Assembly (NCBI GenBank): GCA_002104985.1
Contig: MCGO01000164.1
Coordinates: 21,236-85,235 of the forward strand
Length of the DNA stretch: 64,000 nt
Source of the DNA: Rhizoclosmatium globosum
Taxonomy: Eukaryota > Chytridiomycota > Chytridiomycetes > Chytridiales > Chytriomycetaceae
Direction: 5' to 3'
Shown: positions 33,311 to 43,242 of the stretch, piece after piece
Position numbering within the stretch: the first letter of the stretch is position 1
How the letters are laid out: every line of letters begins with the position of its first letter
Position numbers and translations under genes: made by a program
Notes under the pieces: model-generated
The model's database searches: none
What the model was told of the DNA's origin: nothing
Seen by the model: only the letters and a program-made list of their open reading frames with translations

Positions 33311-34874
33311 TTATTGAGAACAAAAGTGAATATTCATCTCACATTTAGTTTTGCGAGTCTTGATAAATGAAACAGAAACTTTCTCGTCCAATCTTTCACT
33401 ATCTCCAATCCTAACCATTACATCATAGGTATGGTTACGCTCATTCAGCCCTGAAGTACACACTCGCACAATAGTGCCTGGAACCTGGATCCTCTTTGTC
33501 TGTTGACCACGTTGCGATCCTTTGTTTTTCACTGCTTTCACCCAAACAGAATCCCCAACTTCAAAACATACAAAAGTTCCACCCTTTTTAGCAATTTTCT
33601 TCTTGGTTGCATCGTGGGCCTCACTGGCTGCAAGCAGCAGCTTTGCACGAGTTTCAATAGGACCTTCTAAATGGACTGGAATGTCAGATGGTGGTTCAAC
33701 AACAACTCCTGTTTCACGATCAACAAACGCTGCAGATCCATCAATATATGCAAAAACAATATTTGTGCAATCGAATTTGGATGGGTCAGACATTTGTCCG
33801 CGTGAAAGTCTACCGTGGAGACACTGTTATGTTTGTTCAGTTAGATACGTATAAAAAACCCAGTACAAACGTTAAATGGAGTCATTTTGATGGACTGGTG
33901 GAAAGAGTTGTTGTGTTCCTCGCAGAATCTTGCCAACACCAGGTTATCAGCCCACCGACTATCAGGGACTCCATTCTGCCTGCACCACTCCTTAAATTTG
34001 ACCCACAGAATTCCTGTTGATTGGTTTTGCCTCTCAACCACACCCTGACTTTGTGGATGGTACGGACGGCCGTGAATGATTCTGAATCCATAAATCTTTT
34101 GGAGCCCAATTATGATTTCATTCACAAACTCTGGCCCATTATCAGATTGAAGAATATCACAAGCCCCGTATCTGTATCAAGTATTACTGACAAATGACGT
34201 AAACTTCAGACTCACCCAAACCTGGAAAAAATCGTTTGCAAACACTCCATAACAAATTGAGCCTCTTTTCTTGGCAGTGCAAATAACCAAAGAAACTTGG
34301 AAAAGCAGTCCATAACTGCAAGTAGCCACCTGTTTCATTGTTAGAGAACATCGAGGTCGAAGTAACCTCACGTCATTCCATCACACTCAAAATTCGAATA
34401 GTTCTTCAAATCCATTTGGAATCGTTCCATTGGTCGGTTGTAGATAATGGGTGTGATAGGAGCTTTGTTGGTGAATCGAGAGAAGTCCTTGCAAAAGTCG
34501 CAGCCGTTGATGTATTCCTCCAGAGCTTCCCTCCTGATTCCTGACCCAGCTAATTTGCCTGTATAATATCGATCCTGTATCCACGCCCATGCTTTGTTTA
34601 TCCCCCCTCCGTGGGCAACTCCGGCCGGACGATCTTCGTGAGCAAGTTTCAGGATGTCAGACACCTCTGACTTTCTGGCAACAACCACTGCAACTCGAAT
34701 TCCAGAACTATTGTTTTTTAAGAAGACCAGTCTTGAACCATCTGTTTGGGAGATCTCAAATGCCTTGCTCGCCTTCATCACAGAAACTTGATTCCCCACC
34801 ACCTTATTTTTGTTTCCAAACTTCCGCTGAGTTCGCTTAGCTTCCAGTACTACCTCATACAAATTATCGTCCAT
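33311..34874 (-). CDS. Integrase-like DDE transposase with three introns
   Basis: Four exons: 34874-34372, 34329-34216, 34171-33860, 33809-33311, all junctions in frame. An N-terminal region is followed by an H2C2 zinc-binding domain (HEDRPAGVAHGGG with the second part EYINGCDFCKD). The rve catalytic core has the first Asp in ERFQMDLKNYS, the second in LQSDNGPEF and the Glu in GVVERQNQ; second Asp and Glu are separated by exactly 35 residues. GRPYHPQSQGVVERQN is the classic integrase string. A C-terminal SH3-like domain follows (GDSVWVKAVKNKG; PGTIVRVCTSG). It is intact, about 475 residues, so it could be active or domesticated. Spliceosomal introns rule out a recent retro-copy. Confidence 0.88.
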
Positions 34875-35001
34875 ATTGCTATGGAAGGTTGAAGACCTCA
34901 ACTGGACGGGAGATTGTCAAATTCTGATTTCTACAATGTGTTCGCAACCCAATAGCTTCCTCCTGGACAAATTGTCATATTCATTCCGAAAATTCCTTCA
35001 A

Positions 35002-35060
35002 AATTGTCAAAGAATTCAAATAGTTGGTCGAGACTCAAATTACAGAATTGTCAAAGAATT
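35002..35060. promoter_or_regulatory. Direct repeats in the divergent promoter
   Basis: The 15-mer AATTGTCAAAGAATT occurs at 35002-35016 and again at 35046-35060, in the 233-bp interval between the transposase and DUF3987 start codons. A related ATTGTCAAATTCTG occurs at about 34913. These could be binding sites for a regulator or for the transposase; this is inference from position. Confidence 0.4.
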
Positions 35061-35107
35061 TAAGTCGAAACACTTCATTCACAACTAGATCCCCCACAAC
35101 TACCTCC

Positions 35108-36586
35108 ATGGTGAATTTAGACGCGATCAAAAAGGCACAAGCCCTTTGCTATGAGAAACTCGAACTTGACAAGTGGCTGGTTTCACAGACGACAGATTTG
35201 CTGCTCAACATCTGTTTGTATTATTATAGTACGGTCGGAAACTGATCAAAGCTCCAGCTGAATGCCATACAATGCCATACCAGTCTCACTTTTTCTCCGC
35301 TGCATGTATCACTTCAGTGATGATGGGCCCAAATTCAACCATCAATGTTGCAGGTGGATGGTCCGAACCTCCTTTGTTGTGGGTGATACTGGCTGCTCCA
35401 ATCAGCTCTGGAAAGTCTGCTGTCTTCAAATACTTCCGCAAGGAAGTGGGTAAAGCAATCGCAGCGGACTGCTTGCATCCAGATGCTATTCTGGAAGAAT
35501 TCACACCTGAAGGTATTTAATTCAAACATTTCGTAAATACAAATACTAACTCTTATTTTTAAAGCCCTTAACGCAAACTTGTGTGAGCGAGATGGCGTTA
35601 GCCTTTCAACCTGAGCTGGCCGACAAGTTCCTTGCAAAAGAGGACTCTACTGGTTTGTTATTGACTGCCTTCTCGCTATCTTATATGTTATAGGTTTTAA
35701 TGAGCGTTTTTGGGTCGTGTTCCCTCAACCAAGACTCTCAACATGGGAAAATGTCAAGCCACTGCCATCTATTCGGCTTCCAGATTCTTTGATTCCGTCA
35801 TACCTAGACTTTGGAGACTTAGAGACTGATTTCCCATCTACTGCCTCTCAAAACACCCATTCAGAAGCAATCTACGAAACTGAAAGCATTGCTGACAAGC
35901 TTTGGATCAAAATGAAGCACCTACTTGATAATGATCCCAACGCCTTCAACTTTCGCTTGGAGAAATCAGCTGAGATTATCTATGGACACTACGTCACTCA
36001 AATTGCGCACCTCATTCAAGGAACAGAAAACCCGAAAGTCCAAGGTTAGTTCATTAATTTCCATGAATTTTCTAACCATATGTTAGCTGCGTATGGGAAA
36101 ACTAAAGGAGCGGTTGTCAGATTTGCCGCTGTGATTGAGACAATGGCGAAAGTTCTCGGTAATGAGCCCTGGAGCCCGGTCATCACCAAAATATCAATTC
36201 TCGGCGCAATTAAAATTGTAGGTGTATTGATGGATGTGAAAATGTGCTGGCTTGGAAAAGAGAAAGCAAGAGCAAATGAGGATTTGTTTGCTTGGAACAG
36301 AAAGTCCTTCCTGGATTGGATTCAAAAGCGTTTAGATGCAACGGGAATGTCAAAAACAGCCTTCACAAATCGGGACTTACAGCTCAACAAAGTTATCAAA
36401 TCAACAACCACAGTCTACGCAAATGTTGATGGAATCAAGAGCTTTTTGAACGAACTCCAAAAGCAGTTACCAAAGTCCCAACTGATTATTAAGTCGAAGA
36501 CAATGGAATGGAACAATGATGTTGGGGAAGAAGATTACGATGAAGACGTTGTTCCTTCCTCTGTTTCTTGTTCTCAAAGTCTGTGA
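35108..36586 (+). CDS. DUF3987-like P-loop protein of the mobile element
   Basis: Multi-exon gene: 35108-35213, 35258 to about 35516, an exon around 35602-35651, one from about 35694 to 36044, and 36087-36586. The product has an N-terminal helical region (YQSHFFSAACITSVMMGPNS), then EPPLLWVILAAPISSGKSAV with a Walker-A-like GKS, and later FNERFWVVFPQPR, which matches the DUF3987 layout of phage and plasmid primase-helicase-like proteins. The C-terminus is helical with an acidic tail (EEDYDEDVVPSS). The acceptor near 35601 is uncertain: the better-looking TTTAAAG at 35563 puts the frame into a stop, whereas GCGTTAG keeps it open. A role in transposition is inferred from position only. Confidence 0.65.
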
Positions 36587-36639
36587 GAGACTGCAAATAA
36601 AGAATTGGCATTTATTATCATTCACATTTTCAATTTTTT

Positions 36640-37125
36640 GGAAGCTTTTGTTGAAGTGTTGAATTGTTGAAACGTGGAAATGTAAATCCTTTGTTGAAGT
36701 GTTGAATTGTTGAAACGTAGAAAGGTCAATCCTTCGTTGAAGTGTTGAATTGTTGAAACGTAGAAATGTAATTCCTTTGTTGGAGTGTAGAATCGTTGAA
36801 CGCGTTTCCGCGTATCTCCATTGTTGAAGTGTTGAATCGTTGAAACGTAGAAAGGTAAATCCTTTGTTGAAGTGTTGAATCGTTGAAGATGAGTTCGAGT
36901 TGATCCCTTATAGAACTGTTGAGTTGTTGAAATGTTGAATTGTTGGTGGGTTGTTGGAGTGTAGAATCGTTGAACGCGTTTCTGCGTATCTCCATTGTTG
37001 ATGTGTTGAATGGTTGAACATGTTCTTTGATCCTTTGTTGAACTGTCACTTTGTTGATTTGTTGATGTTTTGTTGGAGTGTGCAATATTGTCGAACAGTT
37101 GAATCCTTGAATCCAAGTATCTGTT
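36640..37125. repeat. Degenerate minisatellite (GTTGAA-rich)
   Basis: Some ten imperfect copies of a unit of about 43 bp built from GTTGAAGTGTTGAATTGTTG followed by AAACGTAGAAATGTAAATCC. A longer higher-order segment (GTTGGAGTGTAGAATCGTTG then AACGCGTTTCTGCGTATC) occurs twice, near 36779 and 36953. It lies inside the candidate transposon, between the DUF3987 stop and the right TIR. The long antisense ORFs across it are artefacts of the repeat. Confidence 0.85.
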
Positions 37126-37148
37126 ACGGCTGAGCTATAAAGCTATAA

Positions 37149-37191
37149 AGGACACTTCTGTACGAGGTCACTTCCGGCTGTAACACACGTG
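37149..37191 (-). repeat. Right terminal inverted repeat of candidate transposon
   Basis: On the minus strand it reads CACGTGTGTTACAGCCGGAA and so on, matching the left end in inverted orientation. It lies 56 bp upstream of the start of small-family gene 2, so an alternative reading is a promoter element of that gene. The inverted mate at 33085 has no gene in the matching position, which favours the TIR reading. Confidence 0.55.
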
Positions 37192-37246
37192 CAAAAAATA
37201 GAACATTTAACTGAGGCCTTGTTTTCCTGCCAAATATTGAGTACTT

Positions 37247-37468
37247 ATGCCAGCCAACATCTGCCACGAAGCTCAAGCAGCCATGAATAACGCGTCGGGC
37301 TTAATCGAAAAGCTTTCAAACGCAATCAGCCATCATCACCACCACAGTGCCGCCGAGGCTGCGCTCTATCGCCATGACACGATGTTCAGAGGAAAAAAGG
37401 AAACTGGAGGTGAAGGAAAGGCGACGAGTGACATTGAAAAGTTGATTTTACGGGCATTTAGATCGTGA
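37247..37468 (+). CDS. GHEAQVAIE small-protein family, member 2 (73 aa, diverged)
   Basis: Begins MPANICHEAQAAMNNASGLI then EKLSNAISHHHHH. The start region fits the family, but the second half is unlike the others, with a run of five histidines and a basic tail (FRGKKETGGEGKATSD). ICHE replaces IGHE, as in member 5. Directly right of the candidate transposon. Function unknown. Confidence 0.6.
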   Translation: MPANICHEAQAAMNNASGLIEKLSNAISHHHHHSAAEAALYRHDTMFRGKKETGGEGKATSDIEKLILRAFRS

Positions 37469-37795
37469 TTCTAAGCCAAATAAATATTTATGTCGTTCGC
37501 AATTATTTAACTTTGAGTCTTGAGTGTGCAATTCCTGAAACTCTCATGGACCATTCAATCGAAGGTGAAAAGACCAGATGGCGAATATTCAGTGACGACT
37601 GCTATCATCAATAACTCAAAGTGACACATGTCTTGAACTCCCTGATAACGATAACAAAAATACCTTTTGTTGACACGTTCTGTTTTGAGCGATAGTCAGT
37701 CAAATCGACTCATACTCGTTCAGCAACTACAAAAACTTTCATCTGACAATCTAATCCTCAAAAGAAGACATCAAACCGAATCCGAATCTTATAAT

Positions 37796-38002
37796 ATGCC
37801 AGGAGACATTGGCCACGAAGCCCAAGTAGCAATCGAACACGAGTCCGACTTGCTTGACCGGATATCACAAGCAATCGTCGAAGGCAGTCATCAAATTGCA
37901 GAAGCTGTTTTGCATCATCAAGAATCCTCGACGGTATCAAAAGCAAATGCCGAAGAACAAAACAGAGAACTAGTTGCTCTATATTTGTGTGGGCCTCTAT
38001 AA
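37796..38002 (+). CDS. GHEAQVAIE small-protein family, member 3 (68 aa)
   Basis: The ATG at 37796 is chosen because it aligns with the other members (MPGDIGHEAQVAIEHESDLL, then DRISQAIVEGSHQIAEAVLH); the upstream open frame has no other support. One amphipathic-helix unit with a short polar tail EEQNRELVALYLCGPL resembling the tail of member 1 (EEKNRELLTHFSFAE). Function unknown. Confidence 0.68.
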   Translation: MPGDIGHEAQVAIEHESDLLDRISQAIVEGSHQIAEAVLHHQESSTVSKANAEEQNRELVALYLCGPL

Positions 38003-38106
38003 AAAACTAGCTATTTCTTTTAAGCATAATGAATAAACCGTTATTAGACAAAGGAATGAGGAGAAAATTAAGAAAGTTATTTGTCTGAAAGCAACGCACC
38101 CAACTT

Positions 38107-39506
38107 ATGCAAGGACTTATTTCTCTCGTGCGTCGTATGATGACGATAACAGTAAGAGACCCAGATGTAGTATGTTTGTTCCTTACGATCCTTCCAATTC
38201 GTAGAGTGTCATTGACAACCTGTCAACACAGTTATCGACCTCAGTCCAGGTTCAAGAACCACCCATCACAATACAATGCCTTCCAATAGAGCTCATTGAT
38301 CAAATCTTGTCTCTGATCCCATTCAAAGAACGTGTGGCTCTTGCCGTTCTCTGCCGCTCCTTCTCACCGATCCTCTTCCACACCCCGGCTCAAGCTTACC
38401 GAGGACTCACGAACCTTGTGGATAGTCAGCGGGAGGATCTAATAGCAGGCTTTCGTGCTGGCTACATCGCCAAGGTTCAGCAGGCCCAATCCAATGAACG
38501 ACCAGATTTAAATGACAAGTTCGAGACTGTCTATTCACCTGTATGGGATATCGTGGGAGAAGAGGATGGATGGACTCGTCTTCCGTTATCGTACAAGGCG
38601 TCGACGTTAATCAAATTGATGGAGCATGACTATATTTACACGTACCCTGGAGGACCCCGATACGTGGGAATGCCGTTACCTTCATGGGGCCAGAGATTCA
38701 AGCACGCTCTTGGATCTGAGAATTTGCATCTACGTCTGTATGAGATTCTGCTGTCTAACTTTGAATCTATTCTCTCGCATGACAACATCAAGACTATGTT
38801 TGAAATCGCCAACGAGCAGAATTGTACGTCTCCGTGCTTATTTCTCTTGTCACGTCCAGAAACACTTGCTAATATTCACGAATGGGCACATCGGTCGCTG
38901 ATGGTTACGTGTAGGAACGGCAATATGATTTTGACTCAAACACTGCTCCGGTACATTCAACAAGCACCAAATGCTTGTGTTACTGTAGCAACGCAGTATG
39001 GACATGCTGATATCGTGAGACTGCTTATCCAAGACATACGCTTCTCCCCTGGATCCAGTCTTTTGACAGCGATTCATTACGACCATATTGAAATAGTACG
39101 AATGCTTCTACAAGATAGTCGCGTTGATCCGTCAGCATCATCAAACCTTGCCATCGTTTCTGCATCGCAACAAGGCCGAACAGATATCGTAAAGTTGTTG
39201 CTTACGGACCTTCGAGTAGATCCTTCTGCGCAAGGAAACAAAGGATTGGAAGATGCGATCGAGCGTGGACATCTCGGTGTTATTCGGGCTTTGCTGGCAG
39301 ACTCTCGAACGGTTCCGACTCGGGATTGTGGAGGAATATTGTTGGATGCTGTTCGGAGAGGAAACTTGGAAATGGTACAAGTGTTATTATCCGATTCGAG
39401 GTTGTGTTCTGCGGAGAATGTTGAGGAATGTTATACAATTGCTCTTCAGAGAGGAAGACGGGAAATTATTGGTGCATTCTTGGAAGATGAGCGAATAACC
39501 AAATAA
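38107..39506 (+). CDS. F-box / ankyrin-repeat protein
   Basis: Main exon 38250-39506. An F-box (LPIELIDQILSLIPFKERVA) lies directly at the start of the long frame, which has no ATG of its own. A probable first exon 38107-38151 (MQGLISLVRRMMTIT) joins through donor GTAAGA and acceptor TCCAG in phase 0. After a ~190-residue linker come at least five ankyrin repeats with chytrid-style spacing (HADIVRLLIQDIRFSPGSSL, HIEIVRMLLQDSRVDPSASS, RTDIVKLLLTDLRVDPSAQG, HLGVIRALLADSRTVP, NLEMVQVLLSDSRLC). Predicted SCF substrate receptor. The 5' exon is an inference. Confidence 0.8.
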
Positions 39507-39635
39507 TTATTTACTATTAATTGATCTTACTGAAGGAATCGAAGGTTTGAAGGTTGAGGAGCAATAATAAATACTGTGGCTAAAGAAATCTCTCTTCAAA
39601 TCATCCACCACCAGTCCACCACCCACACCACGCCA

Positions 39636-40727
39636 ATGACGACCAGCGAAGCCACTAAAGCCACTTCCGAATCCGAGCCCAGTCTCACCACGATCCACAC
39701 TCTTCTTTTATCAATCCAAAAGCAGCTCAATCGCCACGAATCCCTTCTGACTTTGCACACATCCTCACTCAACAACATCGACACATCGCTCAATAAACTC
39801 AAATCAGAGCATACTCAAACAAAGGCCCTCGTCGATTCAATCGCTTCAAATGTGAAAACAATCTCTTCAAATACATCAAACCTCATTAACTCAACTCGGA
39901 AATTCAAAACTCGAATCACGAATCTCCCTTTCGAACTTGTCGCGCAGATATTCAGTTGGATCCATCCGTTTAAAGTAGTTCAATACAGACTGCTTTCAAA
40001 GGCATTCAACACCTGCTTGACCACAAACCCCTTCGTCTTGCTCAACCTCAAACGATGCAGAAACCTCAATATGAATCGTACAATGTATGTTGATTCGAAT
40101 GGGGGGTGGGGAAGCGATGTCAATCTGTTTCAAGGCACAGCTTCTTCTATGGGCAGTCCAACAACTTCTCGCAAAGAACCGGTGGACCCTATTAAAGCCC
40201 TGGATTTGATTCTATTCCGTGGACATGAAGGTTATCAAACCGGATACGCGACTCTCTTTGCTTCGAAACTAACGCTGATGGAAATTGGACTCAAGTTTCC
40301 AACGCATATCCCAACCGCTATTTGTATGCTCACCGTGCTCGTCAAAATCGACCTCTCGGACAGTAAATTATTTGGCTCTATCCCTCAAGAAATTGGATCC
40401 CTCGTGAACCTCGTCGTTCTGAGTCTGCATGGAAATCAGTTGGACGGCTGTATTCCAGAGTCTATTGGGAATCTCAAGAAGCTTCAACGGCTATTTCTTC
40501 AAAAAAATTCATTGACTGGAAGTATACCTGCAGTACTTGGGACTTTGACCTCTCTCAAGAGTCTTCTGCTCTCACAAAACCAATTTTCCGGTGTTGTGCC
40601 AACCGAACTGGAAAATCTCACGAATTTGGAAGTACTATTTCTTGCGGGTAACAGCTTCGATGAAAAACCTGCTCTTCATTTCCAAGAATACAGTGTCCTG
40701 ACTGATTTTCCGTTAAAATCTGAATAA
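39636..40727 (+). CDS. Coiled-coil / F-box / LRR protein, 363 aa
   Basis: First ATG in frame at 39636. An S/T-rich N-terminus and a predicted coiled coil (SIQKQLNRHESLLTLHTSSL and following; about residues 25-85) precede an F-box-like segment (LPFELVAQIFSWIHPFKVVQ). A linker is followed by about five plant-type LRRs (LFGSIPQEIGSLVNLVVLSL; LTGSIPAVLGTLTSLKSLLL; FSGVVPTELENLTNLEVLFL). Shares the coiled-coil/F-box/LRR order with the gene at 55454. Single exon, no signal peptide. Confidence 0.8.
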   Translation: MTTSEATKATSESEPSLTTIHTLLLSIQKQLNRHESLLTLHTSSLNNIDTSLNKLKSEHTQTKALVDSIASNVKTISSNTSNLINSTRKFKTRITNLPFELVAQIFSWIHPFKVVQYRLLSKAFNTCLTTNPFVLLNLKRCRNLNMNRTMYVDSNGGWGSDVNLFQGTASSMGSPTTSRKEPVDPIKALDLILFRGHEGYQTGYATLFASKLTLMEIGLKFPTHIPTAICMLTVLVKIDLSDSKLFGSIPQEIGSLVNLVVLSLHGNQLDGCIPESIGNLKKLQRLFLQKNSLTGSIPAVLGTLTSLKSLLLSQNQFSGVVPTELENLTNLEVLFLAGNSFDEKPALHFQEYSVLTDFPLKSE

Positions 40728-40830
40728 AAACTGTTGTTTTGTTAAAATACCGATCTCCACGTTTCCGATCTCCACACAAACTTGGTCTTTTTACTCGTTC
40801 AGCAACTGTCTGAGCATTCAACCGAAAAAT

Positions 40831-42091
40831 ATGCCCAAATCACAGACTCCACCGCCAAATGTCCAGGTCGTCACGCTTCTCGATGACGAACGCAAGATAG
40901 GACCGTTCTTTTATGTCACTATTACCACATTCAATTTCTTCTCCGGTCCTGTCCCCGTTGACTTCATCACTGCTCGAGTGCAACAGATCTTGGAGTTAAA
41001 CCCGTGGCTCCAAAGTCATCTTGTGGGCAAGATGGGAGACGTTCATTTCGAATACCCAGCTACTGTACCATCAACGGCAGCTTCCGACACCTACGTGAAG
41101 TGCCTCACCATTCCGGGATTTACTCAAGATCAAGAATACAATAAGCTTGTCAAGTCCGTCAAGAAACACTTGGTCAAGCTTGGGTACTGCTACCACAACA
41201 AAAAAAACGTTTGGAGACCTTTTCCGCATCTTAATTGTAAATGGAAGCAGTCTCGTTGTGAGCATGTCTCATATGCTTGGTGATGGGCATACATATTACG
41301 AAATTCTAAAGATGCTTGACGCAAGAGCCGAGTTTGGACCCAGGGCTTTGACTGTTGAACGAATTGATTCCTTTAATGCTACGCGTCAAGGCATTTTCGG
41401 GGCGAGTTATTACGAATGGAGATCTTTTTCGTCCTTGAGTTCCATCAAGTTTTACATGAAGACTGTGTTTGGCGCGGCAAGGGGCAACGTGTACACCATC
41501 GATAAACCCCAAATCGAGGAAATCAAGCAAAAATACACGACAGAAGATGCGTATGTCAGTTCTAACGATGTAATTGCCTCAAGGCTTTTGAGCGACTGTC
41601 ACTTGGCATGGGGATCTGTTTCAACCAATAGCCGAGAATACCTCGGCGAAAGTGGTCCACAGCGAGACAGCACAGGAACGTACACAATCGGAGCAATCGT
41701 TATGAAGGATATGTCTCCACCTGATGTTCGCAAGAGAATCATGAGTATCACAAACAAGACACCATTGACAGAGTTTCCTTCCAAGAAAGAAACCAAAGAG
41801 TTTGTGCCAAACCTTCATTCATTGTTTATATACGACTGATACATATCAAATAGGGGACAAGGCATGAACATCTCAAACTGGACGAAATTTCAACACTTTC
41901 TTTGTTTGCCCGACGGACAGGAAGCACAACTCCATTTGCCATCACACGCGACGCCAATTGCCTGTAACATGGCTGTGATTTTCAAGGCGAAGCCTGAGGA
42001 GTTGTCAGTGTTGCTCCTGACGACCAAAAAGTCGTCAAAACATTTTAAAATGGGGTCTCTTTTCGCTCCAACGCAGAACATTGTTTCATAA
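40831..42091 (+). CDS. Acyltransferase-like protein (HxxxDG) with apparent frameshift
   Basis: Frame 1 opens with MPKSQTPPPNVQVVTLLDDE and runs to about 41200; from there the protein continues in the +1 frame (FGDLFRILIVNGSSLVVSMS). The switch falls in a run of eight A (41200-41207); one A fewer would restore a single frame. The sequence includes SMSHMLGDGHTYYEIL, the HxxxDG active-site pattern of condensation-domain and alcohol/choline acyltransferase superfamilies. A 54-nt intron (41800-41853, GTTTGT...ATAG) leads to the last exon, GMNISNWTKFQHFLCLPDGQ. Total near 400 residues. Probably a real enzyme with a sequencing error, or a young pseudogene. Acyl donor and acceptor unknown. Confidence 0.65.
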
Positions 42092-42564
42092 AACCTTGGA
42101 AATAAATAAACGTTTTATCTATTTTTTGGTCCAAAACACTAATTATTAGTCCAGACTCTTCCAGAAAAACCTTTCCCCGCGTGGCCCACTCCCCCTTGTT
42201 CCTTTTCTTATTTCCATAATATCTCTGCTATACCATGAGTCGTCCGTCATCGGCAAAGTAGTTTGCCTTCCTTTCCACTCCCTTCCCTTCCATCTTATCG
42301 CCCTACACTCAAAAACACGTGGCTTCTCCAAGCTATGCTTGCCTTCGGAAATGTGGGCTATGCAACTGTATCAAGCTCGTCTTTATGAGTATTTAATGAA
42401 GGAAGATTATCTAGTCCTAAGAGCAGGGAAGGATCTGACTGGAACTGGAAGAAAGGCTTCAACGACAGCCCCCAGCATACGAAACCATAACACAACTCCT
42501 CCAACCACCTCTCCAACAACTTAACTAATAAGCCCAAAAAACACCCAACAAACTTAGTTTACAA
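42092..42564. other. Intergenic before small-family member 4
   Basis: No convincing gene. It may contain a 5' exon of the gene beginning at 42565: a CTAATA branch-like site at about 42523 and possible acceptors at 42556 and 42565 are visible, but I could not fix a matching donor. Confidence 0.35.
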
Positions 42565-43065
42565 GTCCCAACGGATCTCGGCCACGAAGCCCAAGTCGCC
42601 ATCGAACACGAATCAGATATCATCGAACACATCACACACGCCTTCATAGATTCCCCCCTCGTCCACCAACTCTCCGAAGCAATCATCGACTCGCCCCTCG
42701 TTCACCAAATATCAGAAGCGATATTACGAGTCTCCACACCGACACAAAGCGACCCGAAAGATCCTTCATCTGAACGGAGTAGTTCGCAGTTGGGACATGA
42801 AGCACAAGTAGCTATTGAACACGAATCGGATGTGATTGAGCAAATCACGCACGCGATTTTAGATGGCACGCATCAGATATCTGAGGCGGCTTTGCATCCG
42901 GAGCGGTTGAAGACTCCGAACGCGGATGGGAGTGAGCATCAAGAGACTGTGCTGGAGCATATCACGCTTGCTGTTGTTGAGAATACGCATATTGTTGCGG
43001 AGGAGTTGGGGAAGAAGGTGGAGGCGACGGCCAAGAATCTGGATGGAGAGGTGTTTGTGGTTTGA
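42565..43065 (+). CDS. GHEAQVAIE small-protein family, member 4, duplicated
   Basis: The open frame starts with VPTDLGHEAQVAIEHESDII, where a GTC stands in the place of the ATG found in the other members. The family unit occurs twice: at the start and again at about 42791 (LGHEAQVAIEHESDVIEQIT). Between them lie two copies of a 13-residue repeat (SPLVHQLSEAIID, SPLVHQISEAILR). The C-terminus (DGEVFVV) is shared with member 5. Either an upstream exon supplies the start or the gene has lost its initiator. About 167 codons, helical, no Cys. Confidence 0.55.
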   Translation, partial: VPTDLGHEAQVAIEHESDIIEHITHAFIDSPLVHQLSEAIIDSPLVHQISEAILRVSTPTQSDPKDPSSERSSSQLGHEAQVAIEHESDVIEQITHAILDGTHQISEAALHPERLKTPNADGSEHQETVLEHITLAVVENTHIVAEELGKKVEATAKNLDGEVFVV

Positions 43066-43242
43066 TTTCTTTGTTATTGGAGATAATTATGCCAAGAAGA
43101 GAGATATTATATTTGCACATTTTGTGGCTTTTGTAGTTGTGCAATTGATTTGAAAACAAGGGCTACCGCTCAAAGTCAAATTGACTCACAAAGACACTCA
43201 CCCACTCACTCACTCACCAACCAATAACTTAAAAAGGAGCCA

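Larger units (their letters stand above)
33085..37191. mobile_element. Candidate Ginger-like DNA transposon with TIRs
   Basis: A 4.1-kb block is flanked by imperfect inverted repeats (33085-33128 and 37149-37191). It contains an intron-bearing integrase-type transposase (33311-34874, minus) and a divergent DUF3987-like ATPase (35108-36586, plus), plus a minisatellite near the right end. There is no reverse transcriptase, RNase H, gag or LTR, which separates it from Ty3/Gypsy elements, whose integrase is related. Ginger elements are cut-and-paste transposons with this kind of integrase, TIRs and a 4-bp target duplication. Here ACGT (33086-33089 and 37187-37190) is repeated at both ends, but it is palindromic and part of CACGTG, so it is only weak support. 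Confidence 0.6.

Noticed and set aside
36622..37116. 164-codon ORF on the minus strand
   Set aside because: Translation of the minisatellite (repeated FNTSTKD-like units), without independent support.
33085..37191. LTR retrotransposon
   Set aside because: Integrase is related to that of Ty3/Gypsy elements, but there are no LTRs, RT, RNase H or gag, and the gene has spliceosomal introns.
42339..42524. 61-codon ORF starting MPSEMWAMQ as the missing start of small-family member 4
   Set aside because: Similarity ends after the first three codons and no donor site joins it to 42565 in frame.
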